Shown one piece after another: positions 34,696-46,672 of a stretch of DNA of 52,527 nucleotides. Positions within the stretch are counted from its first letter, which is position 1; each line of letters opens with the position of its first letter. The position numbers were made by a program, and so were the translations under genes. The stretch lies in the NCBI GenBank assembly GCA_021464525.1, contig JADRCO010000114.1, positions 1 to 52,527 of the forward strand, written 5' to 3'. Under the pieces are notes generated by a model, which ran no database searches, was not told the DNA's origin, and saw nothing but the letters and a program-made list of their open reading frames with translations. This DNA is from Rhizophagus sp. LPA8_4_AMF (lineage: Eukaryota > Glomeromycota > Glomeromycetes > Glomerales > Glomeraceae).

Positions 34696-37600
34696 TAATA
34701 TTATGAGTTGTGATTATGGTTTAGGATGGGAATCGGGCTGTGGTTGGAAGGTATATGTATTATAAGGAGGTAGTATTTAGTATAATTATTACGGTTATGG
34801 TTGGGTTATGATTATTGTGGACAGAATTGTCATCATTGACATCATTGTTATTACTTATTAGTATAATATATACCGTGTTTTTTTTGAAACATTTATTTTA
34901 TGCATATTAAAAGAATTTCGAATAACATAAATGATATTCATTTATTTAAAAAAAAAAAAGTTAATATTAGATGAAACGAATTCAAAGCCGAAATCAATAA
35001 TTCTGGTAATTATTTGTTTCATCATATAATTCGTTCTTTATTTTGCGTAGTAATACAAAAGAGGATTAGATTGTACGCCACGTCCTGGAACGATTACCCG
35101 AGCCATCTTTATATTATAACATGTGATTCTTTATAAATAAAAAAAAATTTTTTCTTTCTTTTGAACAAGAAAATCTTTAAGGCTGAATTATACCAATTAA
35201 TTCACTTAATTAATCGAAAATTCTTTTTACTAATACAAATATATAATAGTTCGAATTCCTAAAAAAAAAAAAAAATTTTCTTTTTATTTGTTAATTGATT
35301 TATAACATATAAAGTTAAATTGAATTTTGAATTAAATCAAAACAAAAATTAAAATTAAACTTTTTGATTGGATATTTTTTTTAAAAAAAAAAACGAAAAT
35401 TTCGGATTTAAATGAATTAAATTCGTTCTTTTTAAATGACTTTTAAATAAATGTTAAAAAATAATTTTTTCTTTTGAACTTCGAATTAGGTAATTTAATT
35501 GAATAAATTTCTTTTTATTAATAGAATGAATTACGGATAAATTGCGGATAAATTGATAAATTGGTTTAATTTACATTTTGGAAATACAACATATTAAAAA
35601 TATTTCATTAACCGGACTAATAAAAGTCATGCATTCAAATAAATGATTATCATCACATTATTAATTGATTGGTTGGAAAAATGCAAATCATACTTAAAAC
35701 TTCCTTATTTGTATCAGGTTATTTTTATTAAGTTCCAAACAAAAAAAAAAAAAAAATGTTTCGTTTTTAAAAAAAAAATTGTTATTATGGATTGTCGGAT
35801 GATTATTAAATTTTCTAAAAAATTTTTATTAATCTGATTTAATAATCAAATTTTTTTTTCTATTTTATTCTTTAGGGATTTCTGTATGACATATGTACAA
35901 AAATGTATAAAGTGTACAATTAATAAATGAGACAAAATGATGAGATTTTCGTAATTAATTTGCAAAGGTAAACGAACGCCTTTAATTTACGGATTGTTCT
36001 TAAAAAAGTAAGTCATGATTATCATAACAATTGAGCAAAAGAAAATCGATGAAAATTAAACCTAATTTCTTAACAAGTTTTCCATTGAGTACATGCATTT
36101 TATATTTTCGTAGAGAATATAATGTAGTATCATTTTAATTCGTGAATCTTTTTAAAAGACGTGCATGAAGTTTAACCGTAGGTAGAAATAATTTGCCGGA
36201 TTATCTCTAAATAAAAATTTTAAATTACTTGTAAATAAAAAAAAAAATAATTCGGATATTATTTTATAAAAATCAAACAAAGAACTCAAAACCACGAGGA
36301 GGATGTGGCGAAGATCACAAGTTTATTTGTACAACAGAAAATGTTGAATACATACCCTTGTAAAACTATAAACAAATCATCTTTTTTCATTTATTAATTT
36401 TAATTTATTTACTATTTATTATTTTATATATATTATATATAAATTGTATATATTACATATATATATATATGTATGTATGTAATGTATGTATATATTTTTT
36501 ATTTATGTTAAATAATTCAATTTCCAGAGTTTCCAGAGAAAAATCAGAGAAAAATTATAATTATTGTTATGTTTTACCCATAAACTAATTGATTAAATTG
36601 GTTTGATATCTTATCAGTCATCATTTTCATCATCGGTAAATCCGATAATTCTTGAATTAGATTTCTAGGTAAAATTGCATGCTATCAACAAAACCTTTCC
36701 TAAGGAATTCTAGGAATGATAATAAATAATGATAAACAAAATGCCCACGAAGCTCATGTGGGAAGTACATAAACAAATATTTCAAAGATAAATATTATAT
36801 ATTGTTGTTTATATATATATAAACATATATATCTGATATGTATATATATAGTATATTAAATAGATAAATAGGTAAATAATTAATTATCTTATCATATTAT
36901 CATATTATCATATTATCATCACACGAGTACACGACTATTGACCACTTCATATAAGCCTACTCACACACACAAACTATTCACACGCGATTAACTTACTCAC
37001 ACACAACCTACTCACACACAAAATCTTTTTTCACATCTCACATCCGGATTATCGCGTTATTTCCTATCAGATAAAACATCATATCTTATTCGTTATCAAA
37101 TAAACATTCGTATCAAATGTATGTAATCCAAAAGCCAAGGTTTTGTCTTACGGGATATATTCTATTAGTATGGTAATGATTTAAATTAAAAAATTTTCCT
37201 AATTTAGAAATAAAATTCTTGTATGTAAATATATTTAAGCATGCACATGCAATGAGTTGAAATTCTCGTAGATCCCCTTATATTTCTTTTTTTTATTCTA
37301 AAGATTATAGATTTACTTCGCATAAAACGTCGAATATTTTTTTCATTAATTAGATTTTCTTTGTTTTTAAAAATGCAAGGTAATTAAACATAAGTTATTT
37401 TTTCTTCTTTACTACATGATTATTAATATACATTGTTACTTCTTAATTGGATGTTCAATTTATCGGATGTCTTATTAATTGGGGCAAATTTTTTTTACGA
37501 TTACATAAATATTTGGATATTCACCTCGGGATTTCGGATCCTTAAATAGCTAAGCTTATGGCATTTTTTTACCCATATAATATATAATATGATTTGATGT

Positions 37601-37974
37601 TTATTGTGTTGCGCAGCAAAAATTCCCATGTCGCGTAATAAAAAAAAATGACGAAGACACTCAAATTGTTTGACGTCAATTTGTAGCTGAATAATATTTC
37701 ATCATAGAAATTTTTTTTTAAACAAGAAATTTTTCAACAAATTTTTTTTTATTAAAAAAAAAGGGGAGGAAATTAAAAGAAAAAAAGAAAAGGAAAAGGA
37801 AAAAAAAATAAAATCATTTCAAACTATGAAAAGCTCATTTCCTGGATAAAATTTCAAATTCCCTTGTAAAATTGTATAATTAATTTTTTTATGACCGACA
37901 TTAATAATCATCCTATGTAGATGATGAATCGTCATTTAGTAAAAAAGAACAGAACAAGTAAATTAAAATTAAAA

Positions 37975-38005
<31 letters not shown>

Positions 38006-38301
38006 AAATCATGAACCATCTCGGGGATCTTTTTGATTATATTGGAGGACATTTTTTTTACAAAACAAGATGGAATATTCAAATTTAAAAATAGGAATTA
38101 ATGGGAATTTTAAAATCGGAAGATCATATTTCCATATCATATTTGTCATTTTTTGTTTATGATTTATTTATTATTATTTATTATATAAATAACTTCACAT
38201 GACGTTCGGGATGTCCGATCATCTTTTTAGCCTCTTGTTTTTAGAAAAATGATGATCACTTTATTAAATTTGCAACATTTGTAAAAAATAAAATAAAATA
38301 A

Positions 38302-38338
<37 letters not shown>

Positions 38339-39183
38339 TGAGATCTTCTATGCGGTAGAACGTTGTATTAAAAAAAGTCGGTATATTCCGGAATTTTCAT
38401 TAATGCAACAAAGAAATACCGAAATCAATCTCTTATTACCGTTGCGAATACTACGAAAGAATTACAAAAAGGAATGTATATGATCATCGAATGATTTTCA
38501 AATGTATCTAAAAATTTAATTTCGGTCAAACATAAAAAAAAAAGGTTGTTATACGCGTGTGTTAAAGGGTTTCAAATTATAATTTTCTCAATTTCCGACG
38601 ACTTTTATGTAGATCATCATAAACTAATGAAAATCCCCTTTTTTTTTTTAAATGTGAAATGATATATATTGAAGTGCATGCCGCTCTATTATAAATTTGT
38701 CGATCTAGATAACCAAAGATCATGTGTAAGTTGATTAGCTTAAGAATTATGTAATCAGTTAATCGATTTTTTTTTGAATGTAATAAATTTTTTTAGTACC
38801 CAGAATTGTAACAGAATATATTTCATTTATTTTTTATCTACATTACGCATTAAATATTTACAAATGATTGTCGTTAAATTTCTATAAATACATTGCAAAA
38901 GTCCTCTTTTTTCAACACAGTGTCTAACGCTCAATATCTCTTTTTGTTGCGATATTTTTATTCGAAAAAAAATTTAAATAGAACCTATTTTTTTTATTGT
39001 TATTAGAATATCCTTTTTTTTTTTGACCGTCCAGAATTTTTAAATTGTAAGCATTTCTATCTTTTATTAATTATTGTAGTTATTATTTGTTGTTAACAAA
39101 AAAAAATATTAACTTTTTCTTTTTTCTCTCCCCTTTGAAAAGATTTTTATCACTACCCGTTTTTATAATAACGAAATTCGAAG
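34696..39183. other. 4.5-kb gene-free region upstream of C2H2 gene
   Basis: I see no exon on either strand. It contains an AT dinucleotide-rich block near 36420-36500, an ATCATATT repeat near 36888-36918, a CACA-rich block near 36955-37030, and (AAT)n runs at about 37980-38003 and 38301-38337. The length before a transcription-factor gene suggests extended regulatory DNA or a long 5' leader, by inference. Confidence 0.6.
38301..38337. repeat. (AAT)n microsatellite
   Basis: About twelve AAT triplets after a short AAAAT run. A shorter (AAT)n run lies near 37980-38003. Confidence 0.85.
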
Positions 39184-40128
39184 ATGCAAAATCAAAATCA
39201 AACCACTTATCTTCCTCCAATTAGAGCTCTTCTTGAATCCCCCGTTGAAGAAGGTAAATAATAAATAAAATTAAAATATTTATAATTATAATTTATATTT
39301 TTACTAATAATTACTTTTTATTTTTATTCAGTTTGCTCGCCATTTAGCGGAAATTATTCTCCATCTCATACTGTTCCTTCTCCAACTTATTCAACCGTTT
39401 CCCCACAATCAACTGATGCTCATCATCTCGCAGCGATAAATGCTCATAATAAATTAAATTCGAATGGAATTCCTGCTTCTCAACATACCAGTATTAGATC
39501 ATTACTCTCTCCACCTGAATCACCTGATATGAAATCATCTGGTTATCAAAATTACGGAACCCAACCAAGATATGAAGTTGATAGATATATTGCTGCACCT
39601 CAAACTAATCGATCATATGAAGAACCATCTTGCAGCTGCTGCATTAAACCAATTCCTGTTTATTCTGTTCCTGCTCCTGTCCCCTCCCCTGTTTACTCCC
39701 AATATGTTCAACCTCAACCACAGAGATATAATTATGCCCCATTATCTCCTTATGATCGTAAACCAATTCCCCCTTCTCTTCCACGTTTGAACACAATTTT
39801 GGAAAGTTTGGCCCCTCCAAAACACTTTTCTCATAAAAGTTTCGTTGGTCAATTATCTCCAACTGGTTCTTCTGGAAATCGTTATCAATGTCCATATTGT
39901 TCAAAACGATTCTCACGTCCAAGTTCACTTAGAATTCATACTTATTCACATACTGGTGAAAAGCCTTTTGTTTGTACTGAACCAGGTTGTGGACGAAAAT
40001 TCTCCGTACAAAGCAACATGCGCCGTCATCTTAGAGTTCATCGATTGGGAAGACCTGTAAAAAAAACTAGATATGATGGTGAAGAAGGTTATAAAATGCT
40101 TAACCCAGGAATTCTCCGAAGTTATTAA
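39184..40128 (+). CDS. C2H2 zinc-finger transcription factor (288 aa)
   Basis: Two exons (39184-39253 and 39332-40128) join in phase to 288 aa. Two tandem C2H2 fingers lie near the C-terminus: C210, C213, H226, H230 and C238, C243, H256, H260, linked by the canonical HTGEKPF. The second finger has the four-residue Cys spacing (CTEPGC). The N-terminal 200 residues are disordered and rich in Pro, Ser, Gln and Tyr, with two copies of an SLLSPP/ALLESP-like motif (about residues 15-20 and 78-83). A CSCC cluster is near 124. It should bind DNA in the nucleus. The finger pair resembles fungal Msn2/krox-type factors, but the target genes cannot be read. It stands alone between long gene-free regions, unlike the compact core. 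Confidence 0.92.
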
Positions 40129-42756
40129 AAACAAATAACTTAATATTATTTATTATATATATACATATACCAAAAGAACACTTTTTTTTTCATTTTTCGT
40201 AAATATATAACATATTTAATCATAACCGGACATTTGGAAAACAATTTTTTTTTTTCACTTCGTTGTTTTTTTTTTTTTAATATTTTCAGGGTGGGAAACG
40301 CGCATATTCGTCGCAATTTACACATTTCGTATATATATTTCGTTTCTTATATAAATTTTAGACAAAAAAAAAACAAATTCAAATTCGTATTTTCAAAAAA
40401 AAAAACAAACCAAACCTGTAACATTATCAAATTAGAACCATTCTTTTTTTCACAAAATATTGGTTGGACCTTTTTCGTCATAGGCGAAAGATCTTCCTCC
40501 ATTTTATTTCGTAACATTTTTTTTTGTATATACCTTTTTTTTCCTCTGCACGACAATCTCTTTCTTCCCTTACAAATAAATAGATGATTAAAAAGTTTCA
40601 ACCCGTTACAGGATGCATTTATAGAATACTTTTTTTCATATAATCATTCAAACTCATCATATTCATATGCATTTTTTTCCTACCCTAACTCCGCACTTTT
40701 TTTCATTAATAATTTTTAATTTATAATCATTTTAAGTTTAATTTTTCTTTTTTAATTTTTTCTATGGCAAATAATCGTATGGCAAACCCTTTTTTTAAGT
40801 TATGACAACTCATGAAAATTTTTTTTAACTTTCGTATTAATCGGCAAAATCTGAATATTTATAAACTTGCGTAAATTTTTTTTTCTTTTTTTTTTTTTAA
40901 ATACATTCTGTAGATCGCATATACACATTTTTTTCTTATTCTCATATATAGACTTTTTATAATACATATATTTAATAAAAAAAAAAAATTGATAATTTAT
41001 TTGAACCTAAAACTTGACTTTGAAATTATTGTTGCTTATATGAAATTGTATCAATACTCTATAAATAATATTATTGATATCGTCTTGATCGCCTAAATTA
41101 AATGCTATAGCATCTTAATAAGCACGTGATTTATTAGTAGTTTTACTTCCACGTGACATTTTTGCTAGAGTTATGGCGTATTAATACAATTTACAAGGGA
41201 TTATGGCTAAAAATTTTGACAACGTTACCTATATTATATATAATAAATGTTTGGAGTTTTATTGTAATTTAAAATTTGTTTGCCAAAAATGAAAAGGTCA
41301 ATGCTGAAATGGTAAAAATATTTTGACAATTTTGATATGATGTAATGGTGAAATTATTTTATTAGAAAAATAATTTTAACAATTTTGATATAATGAAATT
41401 TCTTAATTTTGACAAGTAATTTTAATCATATTATATTAACCTTTTTAGCTGTTATAATCTTAAGTTGAAGTATTTTATTATTTATTTTATAAGAAATTAG
41501 AAATAACAAAGTATTTTTTAAAAAGATAAAATACTATAAAGTTAAAATTTTTAAATTATTATTAGTTCTTTTTATAAAATCAATGAAATGAGAATTTAGA
41601 AAAAGTATAATATATAATTAATTTAGAAAAGGAAATTATTATATAAATTTATATAATAAAATATCAGATTATTTTTAATTTGATTGAATAATTCTGCCAA
41701 TTTTAAATATTTAATCTTTTAACCTATAAAATTTTAGATTTTTTTTAATAAAACATATTTTATTAATAGAAAGTTTATTTTATATATAACCAAAAAATAT
41801 AATTAATTAGAATTAAATAGAATTAATATTATTTTAATTATATAGAAGTTTATTATTGCTATTATTATAAAATAAATTTGAGAATTTATCTTTAAAAAAA
41901 GTGATAAATTTTATTAAAAAAAAATAAATTTTGTATAAAATATAAAATATTTCAAATTGAACTATCTTATTTAATCAGCAAATATTTTTTATAAGTATTA
42001 AATAAATAAATTTTCAAATTATTAATAAAAATAAATATATTATATTATTATTTTAATTTACTTATAATTATATCAATATATATTTTTTACATTTTTTAAT
42101 TTATTATTATAATATTTTTATTTATTTTTTTCTTTGAATTTAATACATTTATAATATTTTTATTATAATTTTAATATATTTGATTATTTGATTAGTTATA
42201 TATAGTATTTAATTTTTTTTTTAATTATAGATTTACCATGTATTTATAAATTTATTAGAAAGTGAAATATAGGAAATATATTAAATATAAAATAAATATA
42301 TAATATTTTAATTTAATAAATTATTATTTTTCAAAATATAAATAATTTTAATATATATATTTAAAAAATACTGTATTGTTTTAATATTAATTCTTTCTTA
42401 AAATTAAGCATTTACACTGCATTTACACTAAATTTTATTTTTTAAAAAAAAATATTTTATAACTTTATTAATAGCACTTAATTAATTAAGTATTTTTCAA
42501 ACTTTTTAAATTATATTAAAAATGAAATACTAATAAAAAAACTTTAGAAATTAAAATAAATTATTGTATTTGAAATATTTTATTAAAATAATAAAAAGAA
42601 AAAAAAATTTTGCATTTTTTCTTTAAATTGAATTTTCTAATTTAAGGCATAAATTAAGAAAAAGCTTTATAATAAATATTCATTTATATTTTTAGATAAT
42701 AGTTTAATTTTAATATAAACAACTTCAAAAAAGCATAAAAATACAGTAAATATATA
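40129..42756. other. AT-rich desert after the C2H2 gene
   Basis: The first 900 bp is T-rich 3' flank with accidental open frames (40234-40601). From about 41200 to 42700 the sequence is almost pure A and T with no gene, no splice-bounded exon and no terminal repeats. A CACGTG pair occurs near 41124 and 41152. Confidence 0.6.
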
Positions 42757-42842
42757 TTATTGGATGGGATGAGGATCATGTAGTGGCCATTTTCACCAAT
42801 CAATGAAGGGCTCTGTGACCTATATAGCCCCACATCCAATAA
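42757..42842. repeat. Short inverted repeat, 86 bp, around a GC-richer core
   Basis: TTATTGGATG at 42757-42766 is the exact reverse complement of 42833-42842. The core is much less AT-rich than the desert around it. It could be a tiny MITE or a structured transcript; I see no tRNA fold. Confidence 0.4.
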
Positions 42843-42987
42843 AAGTGTTATCGTTCTGTCATGCATTCTTTACATTTAACTTTCCATAAATTATTTAACA
42901 CATTATAATCATTTATCAGACATTTACTAATTGGTGATTAGTACAACCAGTTACTAAGTTGTATAAAAAAATACCTATTAGATAAAG

Positions 42988-43120
42988 TAGTTATTCGGCA
43001 CAACGTGACCTCGTAACTGCGGCACTATCGTGCCTTTGCGAAATTTGCTGAGCGTAGCTCAGCAAATTCCACCAATCACATTGCTTATTGCATATACAAC
43101 AGTTACTCGCCGAATAACTA
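42988..43120. mobile_element. MITE with TA-flanked inverted ends and inner palindrome
   Basis: TAGTTATTCGGC at 42988-42999 pairs exactly with GCCGAATAACTA at 43109-43120; the outer TA on each side fits a Tc1/mariner-type target duplication. Inside, AATTTGCTGAGC-GTA-GCTCAGCAAATT is a perfect 12-bp stem with a 3-nt loop. The element is 133 bp and non-coding. Confidence 0.7.
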
Positions 43121-44817
43121 TTGTTCTATGAAAATCTGCCGTAAATGGTTTATCGTATCCCCCCCCTTTTTTAACCAAAAAAAAGTTTCATTTTCTCCTG
43201 ATTTTCATTATTAAATATTATGATTTTGCCTAGTCATTGCACTTCTGATTATTATACGTTTTAAATGCATTGTATTTATAACAAAAATCGAGTAATATAC
43301 AGTACATGGTAGTACAAGGTTAACTCCCTATTATACCCGTATTGGGTTGAGCGATAATAGTAGTAATAGGATGGTACTTATAATAAGTTGGATAACAGCA
43401 ATAATAATAAATCAGGTAATTAGTAAAATCAGGCGACATAGTAATATGATAACAATACATAATAAGAAATAATTTTTTTTTATATAAGATAGTAAGAGTA
43501 AGCAGATCAGCAAATGTAATTAACGTTATTAATAATTTACTGAATTACCTAAATGTATTGAGTATTGAAGAACTCTAACATTTAAGACTTTACACATGAA
43601 CAAACAAACGAGCAAAAAAAACGTTTATGCTTTCAAATTTGAATGGTTCGTCATAGTTCTGGCCAAAAACCATTCGATTTTCGGAATTAGATTCGGGATT
43701 TCGGGAAATTCGATTTGTATACTCCGAGACCAAAAGCTTTCGGAAATCCTCATGGAGGTCTCATGTTTATTCTGCAAACTTCTTTGGTCCCTGATACTTC
43801 GAACTAATGAATTAATGTATATTAATGTATGTGTTAAATCTAATTCGGTTGCTTTAAAGCAAAATTGAGATGAACGAAATTTAAATTCATAGACCAATAA
43901 ATTATGATGCGGAAGAATACAGTAAGTTATAATTATGAGAACGTACTACGGATTTATAACAAATTTAGTTGTTCCGTGAGATTATGCAACACGCGTAAGA
44001 ATTACCCAGATTTGGTTAGACCAACCTTTTTTAGCGCGTATTGGTACGCAAAGTTGTTCCGCCTTTTCTCCACGTTAAAATATTATTTATCAATAGATAA
44101 CCAAAGAATTCCCTTTAGAAAAAATAAATAAATAAAAACTTTTATCTTGCGAAGATACCGTCGCTGTAAGATCGAGTATACAGTAATTTAGATTAAAGTT
44201 GGAAGTTTTATGAAAGTCAAAGGTATTAATTTACTAATTTATTTAAATAGTCTATAATGTTAAGTTATTTTCTTTTTTTTAGATAGGACGAACTTTTTTA
44301 TTTCAAAATTTTTAAACTTCGATACTACGCCACTCGATGATTGTCATTTTGTGATAAGGCGGACGATAGAAACTCGTTATCTTATCAGTCAAATCAGGCG
44401 TTTTAAGTATAAGTATGCTATCAAAGGTTACCCAAAGGAAAAAAATTTTGTTATCTATTATTGAATGAAATAAAAAACGGGATATTTTATAGAATTGATA
44501 AATTGCAAAGAAATTCTTAGAATCAAAGCCAGTGTAACCCGGAAATTGCGGAAATATACATATTTAATAATAGCCATCATAGCCACTCATTTTTGATTTA
44601 CGTGACCATAAATCTTTTTAATAAATTCATTCATTCATTCATATCACCATATGATTTGATGTTGTTGGCGTTAGATATGTAAGTTAATATTAGAGTGGGA
44701 AAAAATATCATTACGCCAAATTCAAACAGGTTCTTATTGAAGATCTAAATTTGGGCATTATGATTTTTGGAATATACTGTATAAAAAGTACCCTTTCACC
44801 TTTTTTTCATTATTTTT
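43121..44817. other. Intergenic region, no supported gene
   Basis: A region near 43620-43900 is less AT-rich and open on both strands for about 90 codons, with CCGAAA/TCGGAAT-type words suggestive of old repeat DNA. No domain was recognised. The last part holds the promoter of the F-box gene at 44818. Confidence 0.5.
44780..44788 (+). promoter_or_regulatory. Putative TATA element, second F-box gene
   Basis: TATAAAAAG lies 38 bp upstream of the ATG, implying a very short 5' leader if used. Confidence 0.4.
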
Positions 44818-46296
44818 ATGAAAATGATTCCTTATATTTCTGAAGATATTATCAGAGTTATAATAGAAAATTGTATAACACAAAGAAAAAAATCATTACA
44901 TAAATTGTTATTTGTAAATACATCATGGTGTAAAATTACAGTCCCATTATTATGGAAAAATCCATGGACAAATCCAAACTCCTGGGAAATTTTATCGAGA
45001 ACAATTTTATTATGCAGTGATTCAAATTCAAAACAATTTCTTTTTTCAAATTGTGATTCTCATCTTAAAAAAATTCTTTATGAAAAAGGAATTATTGATA
45101 CACAATTAAAATTTTCAAATCATCCTTTATTTAATTATGTCTCTTACATAAAAATCCTTTCAAAAGATGTTATTGAATCTCTTATAGAAGGAATTCTTGT
45201 TGAAAATTATGAATTAAATAGTTATAACTTATTACAAGAAAATTTTTGGAATTTGTTCATGAATAATTGTAATAGACTTAATCTAAATCTTCCAAACTAT
45301 TCAATTTGTCATTTTAATGGAACAAAAACTTGTTTACCTTCTTTGGTAAAGTTGACTTGTTCAACATTCATTCATCATATTTATTTCTTGGAATTATCGG
45401 AAATTTGTCATAATTTACAAGAGTTAGTAATTAATTGTTTTCAGGATAATAAAGGTTTAGCTCAACTTATCAAGTCCCAAAAGAGATTAAAAAGAATTGT
45501 ATTAAAATCAAATAATAATAATATATTGTGTCCTTTAATAGGTGATGCACTATTGACGCAATCAAATACTATAACCTCTATAAATATTGATTATGAACTT
45601 TGTATCTCTCCTGAAATTTTTAATTCTTTAGTTAAATGTGAAGAATTTGCTATAAATATACCATCGGAATCAGATTTTGATTTTAACAAATTAGTTATTA
45701 ATTTACCTAATTTAAATATTTTACGTGCTTATATTTATCAACATCAATCATTATCTATAGCTTTAAATTCTTTATCAAATATTATTTTATCATCGTCTTC
45801 TTCCCCAAGAAATCTTTCTTGTCTGAAGATAATAGATCTTGATTTATATCCAAAATATCTTACAACAGAATCTATAAATAATTATTTACGTATTATTTCA
45901 CAATGTTGTCCATATTTAGAATTTGTTGTAGTATGGGTTAGAAAAGATATTTTTTTAAATTTGGAATCATTCTTAAAGAAATGTAGTTTTTTGAAAGAAA
46001 TTAAATTTATATCTATTGAATATACTGAATCTGTAGAAAATAGTAACATAGTAGATGCTAGAAACATTTTTGATATTTTGGTGAATAATAATATTTTACC
46101 TGATTTGTCAAAGTTAACTTTTAAAGAAAATTGGAAATTTACTAAAGATAATTTAAGTGAATTTTTGGAAAATTGGAGCAAAAACAAGAAATATCCTTTA
46201 GATTATCTGAATATCGTTACTTCAAATGAATTAGTTATAAATGTTTGCAATAGATTTAAAAAGAATGGTGTTTTGAAAAGTTGTGTGTTTGATTAA
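44818..46296 (+). CDS. F-box-like protein (492 aa)
   Basis: This single exon has the same build as the F-box genes around it: an N-terminal F-box (MIPYISEDIIRVIIENC, 3-19, then LLFVNTSWCKITVPLLWKNP near 30-49) followed by about 430 residues of spaced Leu/Ile strands. The C-terminus ends in the family-typical NRFKKNGVLKSC. It likely feeds substrates to an SCF ligase. The first Met was taken; the third residue is also Met and gives an equally good start. Codon bias is strong but less extreme than in the gene at 33118, and it converges on the next F-box gene with only 376 bp between stops. Confidence 0.78.
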   Translation: MKMIPYISEDIIRVIIENCITQRKKSLHKLLFVNTSWCKITVPLLWKNPWTNPNSWEILSRTILLCSDSNSKQFLFSNCDSHLKKILYEKGIIDTQLKFSNHPLFNYVSYIKILSKDVIESLIEGILVENYELNSYNLLQENFWNLFMNNCNRLNLNLPNYSICHFNGTKTCLPSLVKLTCSTFIHHIYFLELSEICHNLQELVINCFQDNKGLAQLIKSQKRLKRIVLKSNNNNILCPLIGDALLTQSNTITSINIDYELCISPEIFNSLVKCEEFAINIPSESDFDFNKLVINLPNLNILRAYIYQHQSLSIALNSLSNIILSSSSSPRNLSCLKIIDLDLYPKYLTTESINNYLRIISQCCPYLEFVVVWVRKDIFLNLESFLKKCSFLKEIKFISIEYTESVENSNIVDARNIFDILVNNNILPDLSKLTFKENWKFTKDNLSEFLENWSKNKKYPLDYLNIVTSNELVINVCNRFKKNGVLKSCVFD

Positions 46297-46672
46297 AAGC
46301 TCATTTATTTGTATTATAATTTTCGTATTCAGTTAATTTTTAATTCCAAAAAAAAGATTCGATTTGGACTTTTGATCATTGTTGAGCTCAATCAAGTAAA
46401 GATTCTTGGATGATAAAATATAAATTTATAGCATCAAATTATTTGTGATGCTTTTAGGATTATAAAAATTTTTTGATATTTATCTCCACTTCATCAATAT
46501 ACTAATTTTGTATATATATATATATATTTTACATATTTTTCTTGTATTATTTTTTCTATTCTCATATCATCTCATCTAAATAAATTTTAATTTAAACAAA
46601 AGAAATCTAATTAACTTATAAAAAATAAATAAAATAAAACAAAATATATATATATATAAAAAAAAAAAAGGT
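46297..46672. other. Gap between convergent F-box genes
   Basis: This AT-rich shared 3' flank has (TA)n near 46511-46527 and 46643-46657. No gene. Confidence 0.7.

Noticed and set aside
39572-40134. Other-frame open tracts over the C2H2 gene
   Set aside because: Shadows of the zinc-finger coding exon, which has intact fingers in the chosen frame.
40234-40601. 117-codon plus and 84-codon minus frames
   Set aside because: T-rich 3' flank of the C2H2 gene; composition is F/K/I noise without a motif.
42757-42842. tRNA-like structure
   Set aside because: The inverted arms resemble an acceptor stem, but no T-loop or anticodon arm can be drawn.
43596-43897. Open frames of about 90 codons on both strands
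   Set aside because: Openness on both strands with no domain points to repeat-derived DNA rather than a gene.
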